Shown here in pieces: positions 1 to 7,104 of a DNA stretch of 22,621 nucleotides. Source of the stretch: an uncultured Prevotella sp. (GTDB taxonomy: Bacteria > Bacteroidota > Bacteroidia > Bacteroidales > Bacteroidaceae); NCBI GenBank assembly GCA_937898715.1, contig CALEKA010000080.1, forward strand, positions 1 through 22,621. The letters run 5' to 3'. Position numbers and translations under genes: made by a program. Position 1 is the first letter of the stretch, and each line of letters starts with the position of its first letter. The notes below the pieces were generated by a model that ran no database searches, was not told the origin of the DNA, and was given only the letters and a program-made list of their open reading frames with translations.

Positions 1-7
1 CACGAAA

Positions 8-46
8 GTAGGAGATAAACACCTATGATTAGTGTTTACCTCCTAC
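8..46. terminator. 15-bp inverted repeat, probable terminator of an upstream gene
   Basis: The arms at 8-22 and 32-46 are complementary except at one position and enclose a 9-base loop. There is no clear T-run after the right arm. It sits at the window edge with no gene before it in view, so a terminator for an off-window gene is the simplest reading, but a regulatory hairpin is possible. Confidence 0.45.
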
Positions 47-93
47 TCGATTATATCCGCTCCCTCTTCTCAGTGGATGAAAATGCAGACTTC

Positions 94-125
94 GGGGCAA
101 TCTACCATATATGTGGTATTGCCCC
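94..125. promoter_or_regulatory. 32-bp imperfect palindrome, candidate operator at cysK promoter
   Basis: The arms GGGGCAAT and ATTGCCCC enclose a second pair, ACCA and TGGT, with a two-base bulge on the left. The right arm contains the ATTG that serves as the likely -33 box of the cysK promoter, so a protein bound here would block or contact RNA polymerase. It could instead be a terminator, but no T-tract follows. Confidence 0.4.
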
Positions 126-149
126 ACGACGCAAAATGCCCTACCTTTG
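118..149 (+). promoter_or_regulatory. Bacteroidota-type promoter for cysK
   Basis: TACCTTTG at 142-149 matches the -7 consensus TAnnTTTG exactly. ATTG at 118-121 stands 20 bases upstream as a one-mismatch -33 box. The start would lie near 156, giving a leader of about 45 bases before the cysK ATG. Confidence 0.65.
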
Positions 150-200
150 CACTTGTAAAAACGAAACAATCACACCGATAACACAAAAACAAGTAAAGAT

Positions 201-1148
201 ATGAGCAAGATTTATCATTCACTCACCCAATTGGTTGGCAACACTCCCCTGCTCGAGGTAGAGAACGTAGAGAAAACTCTCGGACTCAAGGCACACGTCC
301 TCGTAAAACTTGAATACTTCAACCCCGGCGGTAGCGTGAAAGATCGTGTAGCGCTCGCTATGATTGAAGACGCCGAAAAGCGTGGCGCACTCAAGCCCGG
401 TGGCGTAATCATCGAGCCTACAAGCGGCAATACAGGCATCGGTCTTGCATGGGTAGCTTCCGTAAAGGGCTATCGCATCATCCTCACCATGCCCGAGACA
501 ATGAGCCTCGAACGTCGCAATCTGCTCAAAGCTCTCGGCGCAGAACTCGTACTGACACCTGGAAGCGAAGGTATGAAGGGAGCTATCGCACGTGCCAAGG
601 AATTGCAACAAGAGCATCCGGGCAGCTTCATTCCCCAACAGTTTGAAAACCCCGCCAACCCTGAAGCACACACACGTACCACAGCCGAAGAGATTTGGAA
701 CGATACAGACGGAAAGGTCGATATATTCGTGGCTGGTGTAGGCACGGGCGGTACGGTCAGCGGCACCTCTCGCGGCTTGAAGCAACACAATCCCGCTATC
801 AAGGCATATGCCATAGAGCCCGCCACTTCTGCCGTGCTCGAGGGAAATCCATCAGGCCCGCACAAGATTCAGGGTATTGGTGCAGGATTTGTACCCAAGA
901 ACTTCGACGCTTCTGCCATTGACCAAATTCTCCCCATTCAAGACAACGATGCTATCCGCGCCTCACGCCTTTTAGCTCAAAAGGAGGGTCTGCTTGTAGG
1001 TATCTCGTCCGGTGCAGCACTTCACGCAGCTATCGAGCTCGCCAAAAAACCAGAAAACGAAGGAAAAACCATCGTAGCCTTGCTCCCCGACACAGGCGAA
1101 CGCTATCTCTCCACCGTGCTCTATGCCTTTGAAGAGTACCCCGTATGA
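201..1148 (+). CDS. cysK: Cysteine synthase A (O-acetylserine sulfhydrylase)
   Basis: This cytoplasmic PLP enzyme converts O-acetyl-L-serine and sulfide to L-cysteine and acetate. Its 315 residues are full length for the family. Visible hallmarks are NPGGSVKDR near residue 43, whose lysine forms the PLP Schiff base, the substrate loop PTSGNTG near residue 74, the glycine-rich phosphate-binding loop GVGTGGTVSG near residue 178, and GISSGAA near the C-terminus. The ATG lies about 45 bases downstream of a good promoter. A regulator gene follows 132 bases later, and the gene for serine acetyltransferase, which makes the substrate O-acetylserine, lies just beyond it, so the locus covers both steps from serine to cysteine. 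The last five codons form the first unit of a tandem repeat that fills the following intergenic space. Cystathionine beta-synthase is excluded by size and motif set. Confidence 0.96.
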   Translation: MSKIYHSLTQLVGNTPLLEVENVEKTLGLKAHVLVKLEYFNPGGSVKDRVALAMIEDAEKRGALKPGGVIIEPTSGNTGIGLAWVASVKGYRIILTMPETMSLERRNLLKALGAELVLTPGSEGMKGAIARAKELQQEHPGSFIPQQFENPANPEAHTRTTAEEIWNDTDGKVDIFVAGVGTGGTVSGTSRGLKQHNPAIKAYAIEPATSAVLEGNPSGPHKIQGIGAGFVPKNFDASAIDQILPIQDNDAIRASRLLAQKEGLLVGISSGAALHAAIELAKKPENEGKTIVALLPDTGERYLSTVLYAFEEYPV

Positions 1149-1286
1149 TTCTCCCTCGGATGAACTGCGTTTTTTAGAAGAATACTCCGTATGGTTCCCT
1201 TTTGGATGAACCGCGTCTTTTAGAAGAATACTCCGTACGATTGCTTCTGCAGTGATCTGCGTTACTGAAGAATATTCCATATGATT
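1131..1286. repeat. 46-bp tandem repeat, 3.4 copies, spanning the cysK-regulator junction
   Basis: Units start at 1131, 1177, 1223 and 1267 (periods 46, 46, 44), each opening with GAAGARTAYYCC. The first unit contains the cysK stop codon within the string GTATGATT. The last, partial unit contains the start codon of the next gene within ATATGATT. The repeat therefore looks like amplification of the gene junction itself. Units 1 and 2 each contain a 10-codon ORF ending in TAG. Confidence 0.85.
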
Positions 1287-1901
1287 ATCATAGCAGACAA
1301 TCAATCTCTTACAAGCGATGCGCTGACCAGCTACCTTGCTGGTCAGCCATTGCTTTTTGTACATACTAAGGAAGAATTGGCCCGCCGACTCGAATTGCAC
1401 CCCGATGCTGTGGTCGTGCTCGACTTCGCCTTGTTCGATTTTACCTCGCCCGAGAATTTTTTGATATATATACGTCGTTTCGCTTCTGCTAAATGGCTCA
1501 TGCTCTCTACCGAATACACTGAAAATCTGCTCCGTCTGCTCGGTGCAGAGCACAACGTAAGTTTTCTCACTAAGGACTGCACGCGTCAAGATTTTCTGCA
1601 AGCCTTCTATAATGCGCAGCAAGGTCGCCGTACAGTGTGTCCCACAGTGGAAAATCAACTTTCCAATCGTAGCGAACACATAGGCATAGCCCATCTTACA
1701 CATACCGAGACAGAAATCCTCTCACTTATAGCCGAAGGCCTAACAGCCAAAGAGATTGCAGCCCGTCGCAACTCCTCAGTGCATACCATCGTTACGCACA
1801 AGAAGAATATATTCCGTAAGCTCGGAGTCTCTACTGCCTATGAGGCCATACGCTATGCGCTTCGTTCGGGCATAGCCGACCCTGTAGAATACTACATTTA
1901 G
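1281..1901 (+). CDS. NarL/LuxR-type response regulator
   Basis: This is a predicted DNA-binding regulator of 206 residues with two domains. Residues 1-115 resemble a receiver domain: D6 in the acidic pocket, D48 after the hydrophobic strand VVVL as phospho-acceptor, S76/T77 and K98 in the expected switch positions. Residues 138-195 form a LuxR-type helix-turn-helix (LTHTETEILSLIAEGLTAKE, then the recognition helix around SSVHTIVTHKK). The receiver is divergent: the loop after D48 lacks the usual Met-Pro. No histidine kinase gene is adjacent, so the input is unknown. It sits between cysK and the serine acetyltransferase gene, which suggests but does not prove control of sulfur metabolism. The ATG lies inside the last copy of the 46-bp junction repeat. 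Family assignment is firm; the regulon is not known. Confidence 0.88.
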   Translation: MIIIADNQSLTSDALTSYLAGQPLLFVHTKEELARRLELHPDAVVVLDFALFDFTSPENFLIYIRRFASAKWLMLSTEYTENLLRLLGAEHNVSFLTKDCTRQDFLQAFYNAQQGRRTVCPTVENQLSNRSEHIGIAHLTHTETEILSLIAEGLTAKEIAARRNSSVHTIVTHKKNIFRKLGVSTAYEAIRYALRSGIADPVEYYI

Positions 1902-1965
1902 TCCTTATTTCCGTTGCGCGTCTACACTTAACACCTAATAATCTGATACTTTTTGAATTTTTTCG

Positions 1966-1973
1966 TAACTTTG
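1966..1973 (+). promoter_or_regulatory. -7 box of a Bacteroidota promoter before the serine acetyltransferase gene
   Basis: TAACTTTG matches TAnnTTTG exactly and lies 38 bases before the ATG at 2012. The -33 region is weak (TCTG at 1942-1945, 20 bases upstream), so the promoter may be low-level or activator-dependent. Confidence 0.5.
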
Positions 1974-2011
1974 CTTCGAACTTCGCCTTATAAGTAAGCA
2001 ATAGATAACGA

Positions 2012-2893
2012 ATGAACCCTCCCGATAGCTATACCAACCTGCTCAAGCAAACGGTAGAAGAGCTTTCCGACACCTCTAAGATGAAAGGACTCTTCCACCA
2101 GCATCGTCATGGCGATCCCCTACCATCGTCGGCAGCACTCGAAGAAATTATCGGGCTCTGCCGTGCCGTACTCTTCCCTGGATATTATGGGAAAAGCACA
2201 CTCAACTCCGTGACTGTACGCTATCATATCGGTATGGAAGTGGAGCGTCTCTTCTCCATGCTCACCGCGCAGATACAAGCGGGGCTCTGCTTCTCCGAAC
2301 AACAAGAAGATCGTCAGCCTTGCATTGATTATCATACTAAAGCCGAAGCCATCGCGGCAGCCCTTGTGAGCATGCTCCCTCAGGTAAGGCGCACGCTCGC
2401 TACCGACGTGGAAGCCGCCTATTTGGGCGACCCTGCTGCGCAAAATTATGGTGAAGTAATAAGTTGTTATCCAGCCATTCGTGCCCTCACCTGCTACCGC
2501 ATCGCTCATGAACTATATCGCCTCGATGTGCCGCTCATACCTCGCATTATCACCGAACTCGCCCACAGCGAGACCGGCATAGATATCCACCCTGGAGCGC
2601 AGATAGGCGAATATTTCACCATCGACCACGGCACGGGTGTAGTCATCGGCGCAACGTGTATCATTGGTCGCCATGTCAAGCTCTATCAGGGTGTAACGCT
2701 TGGTGCTAAGAGTTTTCCGCTCGATGTCAACGGCAACCCTATCAAGAATAATCCCCGCCACCCCATACTTGAAGACGATGTCATCGTCTACTCCAATGCC
2801 ACCGTGCTTGGCCGCATCACCATCGGTCAAGGAGCCGTTATCGGTGCCAACAAATGGGTCACCCACGATGTGCCAGCGGGAGAAAAGGTGTAA
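2012..2893 (+). CDS. cysE: Serine O-acetyltransferase
   Basis: This cytoplasmic enzyme acetylates L-serine with acetyl-CoA to give O-acetylserine, the substrate of the CysK encoded just upstream. Of its 293 residues, the N-terminal half (about 1-170) is helical and the C-terminal part is a left-handed beta-helix of hexapeptide repeats, recognisable from about residue 188 in TGIDIHPGAQIG, DHGTGVVIGATCIIG, VKLYQGVTLG and the late VLGRITIGQGAVIGAN. The histidines of DIHPGA and DHGTGVVIG are the expected catalytic and substrate-binding residues. The protein stops soon after the helix, at VTHDVPAGEKV. It lacks the C-terminal isoleucine that the Escherichia coli enzyme inserts into the CysK active site, so the two may not form that complex here. 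The gene also goes by epsC in Bacteroidota. Confidence 0.93.
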   Translation: MNPPDSYTNLLKQTVEELSDTSKMKGLFHQHRHGDPLPSSAALEEIIGLCRAVLFPGYYGKSTLNSVTVRYHIGMEVERLFSMLTAQIQAGLCFSEQQEDRQPCIDYHTKAEAIAAALVSMLPQVRRTLATDVEAAYLGDPAAQNYGEVISCYPAIRALTCYRIAHELYRLDVPLIPRIITELAHSETGIDIHPGAQIGEYFTIDHGTGVVIGATCIIGRHVKLYQGVTLGAKSFPLDVNGNPIKNNPRHPILEDDVIVYSNATVLGRITIGQGAVIGANKWVTHDVPAGEKV

Positions 2894-2928
2894 TCATAGC
2901 GCAAGCATCGTAAATCATAGCGCAAGCA
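2892..2928. repeat. Two direct copies of a 16-bp sequence after cysE
   Basis: AATCATAGCGCAAGCA occurs at 2892-2907 and 2913-2928, starting within the cysE stop codon. It is a short duplication in the 57-base gap before the methyltransferase gene, with no visible function. Confidence 0.7.
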
Positions 2929-2950
2929 GGCTTCAATATATATAGGAAAT

Positions 2951-4543
2951 ATGCAAGAATTTGAACTCATAGCCAAGACCTTCCAAGGACTTGAGGAAGT
3001 ATTGGCACAAGAACTTACCGAACTCGGTGCAAACAATGTGCAACTGGGGCGCAGAATGGTGTCGTTTACGGGCGACAAAGCCATGATGTATCGTGCAAAC
3101 TTCTGTCTGCGTACAGCTGTGCGCATTCTCAAACCTATCAAGCACTTCAAGGCAAAGGATGCCGACGACGTATACAACGCTGTGAGAAAAATCGATTGGA
3201 GCCAGTATCTCGACCTCGATACCACCTTTGCTGTAGATTCGGTAGTGTTTTCCGATGAGTTCCGCCACTCAAAGTTTGTGGCTTACAAAGTGAAAGATGC
3301 CATCGTCGACTACTTCCGCGAAACGCAGGGCGAGCGTCCCAACATCCGCATCACCAACCCCGACGTGAAGCTCAATATCCACATAGCCGATGAGGATTGC
3401 ACCCTTTCGCTCGATTCTTCGGGCGAGAGCCTGCATCTGCGCGGTTATCGCGTTGCCACGGTCGAAGCACCCATCAACGAGGTGCTTGCGGCAGGCTTGA
3501 TAAAGATGACTGGTTGGCAGGGCGATACCGACTTTATCGATCCATTCTGTGGTTCGGGCACGTTCCTCGTAGAGGCAGCTCTCATGGCGCGCAATATTTA
3601 TCCTGGTGTGTTCCGCAAGTCGTTTGGCTTCGAAAAGTGGAAGGACTTCGACGCAGATCTCTTACAGGAAATCTACGACGACGACTCGCAAGAGCGTGAA
3701 TTCACCCACCATATCTATGGCTACGATATCAACGTGCCAACGGTAGAGATTGCGCTGAAGAATGTGCGCAGTGCTGGTGTGAGCGATATCGTGAGCGTGG
3801 AGCAGAAGGACTTCCGTCAGTTCAAGAATCCATCGGAGCATGCCATCATGGTGACCAATCCTCCCTATGGTGAACGTTTGACTCCGCCCGACATCTTGGG
3901 TCTCTACCAAGCCATCGGCAAGGTGCTTAAGAACGAATTCCAGGGTGGCGAGGCATGGATCATCTCGTCTAAGCAAGAGCTCTTTGAGAACATTGGCTTG
4001 CGTCCCAGCTTCAAGGTGCAGATCTTCAATGGTAAGATAGATTGCGATTTCCGCAAATACCAACTTTTCAATGGCAAACTCAGCGACTTCCGTGCTGAGG
4101 GTGGCAAGGTCAAGACCGACGAGGAGCGCCGCTTGATGAGCGACCAGCGCCGTTTCCGCACGAAGCGTGATGACTTCAAGAAGCGCTTTGATGAGGAAGA
4201 CAATCGTCGCTTCGATGACGACGATCTTGATCCTGACTACTTAATCCTGCGCCGTAAGCACCGCGAGTTTGAAGAAATTCATGGTCAGCGCAAGCCCAAT
4301 CGCGGCAAGGCTGGCTATGGTAAGCGTGAAGGCGGCTTCGGTAAGCGTGAAGGCGGCTTTGGTAAGCGCGATGACAAATTCAAGAAGCGCGATGGCGACT
4401 TCAAGAAAGGCGGTTTCAAGAAGGATTTCAAGAAAAACTTCAAGAAAGGCGGCGATTCACGCAAAGGAGGCTTCAAAAGCGGCGGTGAATTCAAGAAAAA
4501 AGGATTCTTCCGTGCGGATGGAAGCTTCAGCGATGCAGAATAA
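2951..4543 (+). CDS. THUMP-domain class I SAM-dependent RNA methyltransferase with basic tail
   Basis: This is a predicted N2-guanine RNA methyltransferase of the UPF0020 family, related to the N-terminal half of RlmL and to YpsC, which act on 23S rRNA. The THUMP RNA-binding domain spans about residues 40-155. The catalytic domain follows, with the SAM-binding motif DPFCGSGTF from residue 197 and the catalytic NPPY at 303-306. The core ends near residue 375. A charged linker follows, and residues 445-530 form a low-complexity tail of Gly, Lys, Phe and Arg (repeats such as GKREGGF and FKKGGFKK), probably a disordered RNA-binding extension. Part of it is coded by 21-bp direct repeats from 4319. 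It lies 57 bases after cysE, so it may share its transcript. The exact target base is inferred from the family. Confidence 0.88.
   Translation: MQEFELIAKTFQGLEEVLAQELTELGANNVQLGRRMVSFTGDKAMMYRANFCLRTAVRILKPIKHFKAKDADDVYNAVRKIDWSQYLDLDTTFAVDSVVFSDEFRHSKFVAYKVKDAIVDYFRETQGERPNIRITNPDVKLNIHIADEDCTLSLDSSGESLHLRGYRVATVEAPINEVLAAGLIKMTGWQGDTDFIDPFCGSGTFLVEAALMARNIYPGVFRKSFGFEKWKDFDADLLQEIYDDDSQEREFTHHIYGYDINVPTVEIALKNVRSAGVSDIVSVEQKDFRQFKNPSEHAIMVTNPPYGERLTPPDILGLYQAIGKVLKNEFQGGEAWIISSKQELFENIGLRPSFKVQIFNGKIDCDFRKYQLFNGKLSDFRAEGGKVKTDEERRLMSDQRRFRTKRDDFKKRFDEEDNRRFDDDDLDPDYLILRRKHREFEEIHGQRKPNRGKAGYGKREGGFGKREGGFGKRDDKFKKRDGDFKKGGFKKDFKKNFKKGGDSRKGGFKSGGEFKKKGFFRADGSFSDAE
4319..4375 (+). repeat. 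21-bp in-frame direct repeats in methyltransferase tail
   Basis: Near-identical units start at 4319, 4340 and 4361 (the third diverges midway). Each encodes GKREGGF or a variant, so slippage here changes tail length by seven residues without shifting the frame. Confidence 0.75.
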
Positions 4544-4581
4544 GAATGCTCCGCATCTAAATTGTAAAATATAACCCAATT

Positions 4582-4618
4582 GGGGCTTATGGGCAACGAC
4601 AGCATGCCTGTAAGCCCC
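4582..4618 (+). terminator. Terminator hairpin after the methyltransferase gene
   Basis: The outer arms GGGGCTTA (4582-4589) and TAAGCCCC (4611-4618) enclose an inner GGCA/TGCC pair. An AT-rich stretch follows. It lies between the methyltransferase stop and the next ATG, so it probably separates two transcripts. Confidence 0.6.
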
Positions 4619-4645
4619 CATTTATAGGAATTCCCGATAAACAGA

Positions 4646-6817
4646 ATGAGAATCAAACACGCATTAATAGCAGCCCTCGCGCTGCTACTCGGCACCACTG
4701 CTATGGCACAAAGCAAGAAGAGCTTTACGCTCGAAGACCTCATGTGGGGTGGCAACAACTACGCCAACATCATGCCGAAGTATTACGGCACCGCCTTTTG
4801 GGGCGATTGTCTGCTCAAGCTCAACGTAGACGAAGTATCAACCCTCACCAACGACAAGGGGCAGAAAGAAAAATCCTCCGTGCTCTTCACCACCGATCAG
4901 CTCAATGCTGCTATCGACACGGCACAGGTGGGCAAAGTCTACAATCTGCTCTACGCGCAATTTCCCTATGCCGACAAGCCTCAAGTGTATATCAGCACAG
5001 CCAAGCAGCGCGTGCTCTACGACTGGAAGCAGCGTAAGATCGTATGGAGCGCACCCCGCACCCAGGGCGAATCGGCTCAGGACTTCTGCTTCGCTTCCAA
5101 GGCCGAAGCTTATGTGAAGGACTGGAACCTCTTCGTGCGCACTGCCGATGGCAAGGATCACCAAGTAAGCACCGATGGCACTCGTGAACTGCAATACGGA
5201 CTCTCCGTCCATCGCGATGAGTTTGGCATACGCAAGGGCACCTTCTGGAGTCCTAAGGGCAACCTCCTCGCTTTCTATCGCATGGATCAGAGCATGGTGA
5301 CGGACTATCCTCTCGTCGACATAGCCCACCGCGTGGCGCAGCTTGCTCCCGAGAAATACCCCATGGCGGGCATGACCAGCCACAAGGTGACCGTAGGTGT
5401 ATACAACCCCTCGACCGGCAAGACCATCTACTTGCAGGCAGGCGACCCCACCGACCGCTATTTCACCAACATCGCATGGAGTCCCGATGAGAAGACCATC
5501 TATATGTTTGAACTCCCCCGCACGCAAGACCGTGCCGAACTCGTGAGCTACGATGCACAGACCGGTGAACGCAAGGCCGTGCTTTATACTGAGGAAAACA
5601 AGCGCTACGTAGAGCCTTGCAATCCCATCGAGTTCCTTCCTTGGGACGCAAGCAAGTTCGTCATGCAGTCGCGTCGCGATGGTTACAACCACCTTTATCT
5701 CTTCGATGCCGCAAGCGGCCGACTCCTCAAGCAGCTCACCAAGGGCAAGTACGAAGTCATCTCCATGCTTGGCTTCAATCCTCAAGCCAAGAGCATCGTC
5801 TATCAGAGCAATCAGAACAACCCCATACAGTATAGCAACTTTGCCGTAAACGTAGGTACGGGCAAGGTCACCCAGCTCGACAATGGCGAGGGCACCCACT
5901 ACGCTACGCTCTCAGCTGGTGGTCGATTCCTGATGGACCGCTGGTCGTCTCCGCGCAAATTCCGTGAATACGATCTGCAAGCCACTGCCAAGCCCGCCAC
6001 GCAGAAACTTCACGAAGACAGCGATCCCTGGACAGCCTACAACGTGCCCGAAATCACAAGCGGCACCATCAAGGCAGCCGATGGCACCACCGATCTCTAC
6101 TACCGCCTCGTAAAGCCCGTAGGCTTCGACCCCGCGAAGAAATACCCCACCGTGGTCTACGTATATGGTGGTCCTCACGCCCACAATGTAGAAGCCTCAT
6201 GGCACTATCAGATGCGCCCCTGGGAAGCCTACATGGCGCAGCGTGGCTACGTGATCTTCGTCGTCGACAATCGTGGTTCGGAAAATCGCGGTTTCGAGTT
6301 TGAAAGCTGTACCCACCGCCACCTTGGCGATATTGAGATGAAAGACCAACTCGAGGGCGTGAAGTTCCTCAAGACCCTTCCTTATGTTGATGCCGACCGC
6401 ATCGGCGTGCATGGTTGGAGCTTCGGAGGATTCATGACCACCAACCTCATGTGTTCTTACCCCGACGTGTTCAAGGTGGGCGTAGCCGGTGGTCCTGTGA
6501 TCGACTGGAAGTATTACGAAGTGATGTATGGTGAGCGCTATATGGACACTCCGCAGGAGAATCCCGATGGCTATGCATCCTCGTCGCTCCTCAATAAGGC
6601 TAAGAACCTCAAGGGTCGCTTGCAGATCATCGTGGGCTACAACGATCCCACCTGCGTGATGCAGCATAGCCTGTCCTTCCTCCGTGCTTGCGAAGACGCT
6701 GGCACACAGCCCGACTACTTCGTCTATCCTGGCGATGGTCACAACATGATGGGCCACGACATGGTGCACCTTCATGAGCGCATCACCCGCTACTTCGATG
6801 ACTACTTGAAAAAGTAA
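4646..6817 (+). CDS. dpp4: Dipeptidyl peptidase IV (S9B serine peptidase)
   Basis: This exported exopeptidase releases N-terminal X-Pro (and X-Ala) dipeptides, feeding peptide uptake. Its 723 residues begin with a signal peptide (MRIKHALIAALALLLGTTA, likely cleavage after AMA). An eight-bladed beta-propeller domain covers roughly 90-450 and an alpha/beta-hydrolase domain the C-terminal third. The catalytic triad is clear: S592 in GWSFGG, D667 in GYNDPT and H699 in GDGHN. These sit one residue before the positions I recall for the Porphyromonas gingivalis enzyme, so orthology is likely. The substrate N-terminus is normally held by a Glu-Glu pair. The matching site here reads D191-E192 (in HRDEFG), so one Glu is replaced by Asp. 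The gene stands alone between two terminators. Other S9 peptidases such as prolyl tripeptidyl peptidase are less likely but not excluded. Confidence 0.9.
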   Translation: MRIKHALIAALALLLGTTAMAQSKKSFTLEDLMWGGNNYANIMPKYYGTAFWGDCLLKLNVDEVSTLTNDKGQKEKSSVLFTTDQLNAAIDTAQVGKVYNLLYAQFPYADKPQVYISTAKQRVLYDWKQRKIVWSAPRTQGESAQDFCFASKAEAYVKDWNLFVRTADGKDHQVSTDGTRELQYGLSVHRDEFGIRKGTFWSPKGNLLAFYRMDQSMVTDYPLVDIAHRVAQLAPEKYPMAGMTSHKVTVGVYNPSTGKTIYLQAGDPTDRYFTNIAWSPDEKTIYMFELPRTQDRAELVSYDAQTGERKAVLYTEENKRYVEPCNPIEFLPWDASKFVMQSRRDGYNHLYLFDAASGRLLKQLTKGKYEVISMLGFNPQAKSIVYQSNQNNPIQYSNFAVNVGTGKVTQLDNGEGTHYATLSAGGRFLMDRWSSPRKFREYDLQATAKPATQKLHEDSDPWTAYNVPEITSGTIKAADGTTDLYYRLVKPVGFDPAKKYPTVVYVYGGPHAHNVEASWHYQMRPWEAYMAQRGYVIFVVDNRGSENRGFEFESCTHRHLGDIEMKDQLEGVKFLKTLPYVDADRIGVHGWSFGGFMTTNLMCSYPDVFKVGVAGGPVIDWKYYEVMYGERYMDTPQENPDGYASSSLLNKAKNLKGRLQIIVGYNDPTCVMQHSLSFLRACEDAGTQPDYFVYPGDGHNMMGHDMVHLHERITRYFDDYLKK

Positions 6818-6866
6818 GTCCCTCCTCGGAGCGTTTTACGCTTGTCTCGAAATCATTCTCCCCCCA

Positions 6867-6915
6867 AACCGCGGGCGGCATCTCTCCCAGAGTCGGAGAG
6901 ATGTTGCTCGCGGTT
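6867..6915 (+). terminator. Strong terminator after dpp4
   Basis: The arms start as AACCGCG (6867-6873) and CGCGGTT (6909-6915) and continue inward through ATCTCTCC/GGAGAGAT around a short loop. A T-rich tail (AATTTTATGTTTT) follows. This is a typical intrinsic terminator for dpp4. Confidence 0.8.
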
Positions 6916-6951
6916 AATTTTATGTTTTGCAACATAAGAATGCGAAAAATC

Positions 6952-6984
6952 GCGGTAATCATCGGTAATTTTCGGTATTACCGC
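6952..6984. repeat. GGTAAT hairpin
   Basis: GCGGTAAT at 6952-6959 and ATTACCGC at 6977-6984 are exactly complementary. The loop contains two further GGTAAT/GGTATT copies, giving three direct copies in one hairpin. It lies after the dpp4 terminator and just upstream of a promoter on the same strand, so it may be a regulatory site. Confidence 0.55.
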
Positions 6985-7001
6985 AAAAACTCCGGACCTA
7001 C

Positions 7002-7033
7002 CTTGCCCGCTCTTCCCTCAATGCGTAATTTTG
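7002..7033 (+). promoter_or_regulatory. Bacteroidota promoter upstream of the 7484 gene
   Basis: TAATTTTG at 7026-7033 matches the -7 consensus exactly, and CTTG at 7002-7005 lies 20 bases upstream (one mismatch to TTTG). Transcription from here would give a leader of about 440 bases to the gene at 7484, passing through the nested palindromes at 7105-7397. Confidence 0.55.
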
Positions 7034-7104
7034 CTCTCGCTTATGGAGGATGTTCTTCTTGTTGCAAGTATTCTTTTCAATGGTTAGTTGCAAGTCTTCT
7101 TATT

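Noticed and set aside
972..1703. Minus-strand reading frame across the cysK end and regulator
   Set aside because: It is antisense to two recognised genes and its translation includes the 46-bp tandem repeat.
2894..2945. Frameshifted extension of serine acetyltransferase ending in Ile
   Set aside because: Another frame happens to end in QYI, but no slippery site or homology supports a shift.
4838..5899. Long minus-strand reading frame (353 codons) inside dpp4
   Set aside because: It is antisense to a conserved enzyme with intact catalytic residues, and its product resembles no family I know.
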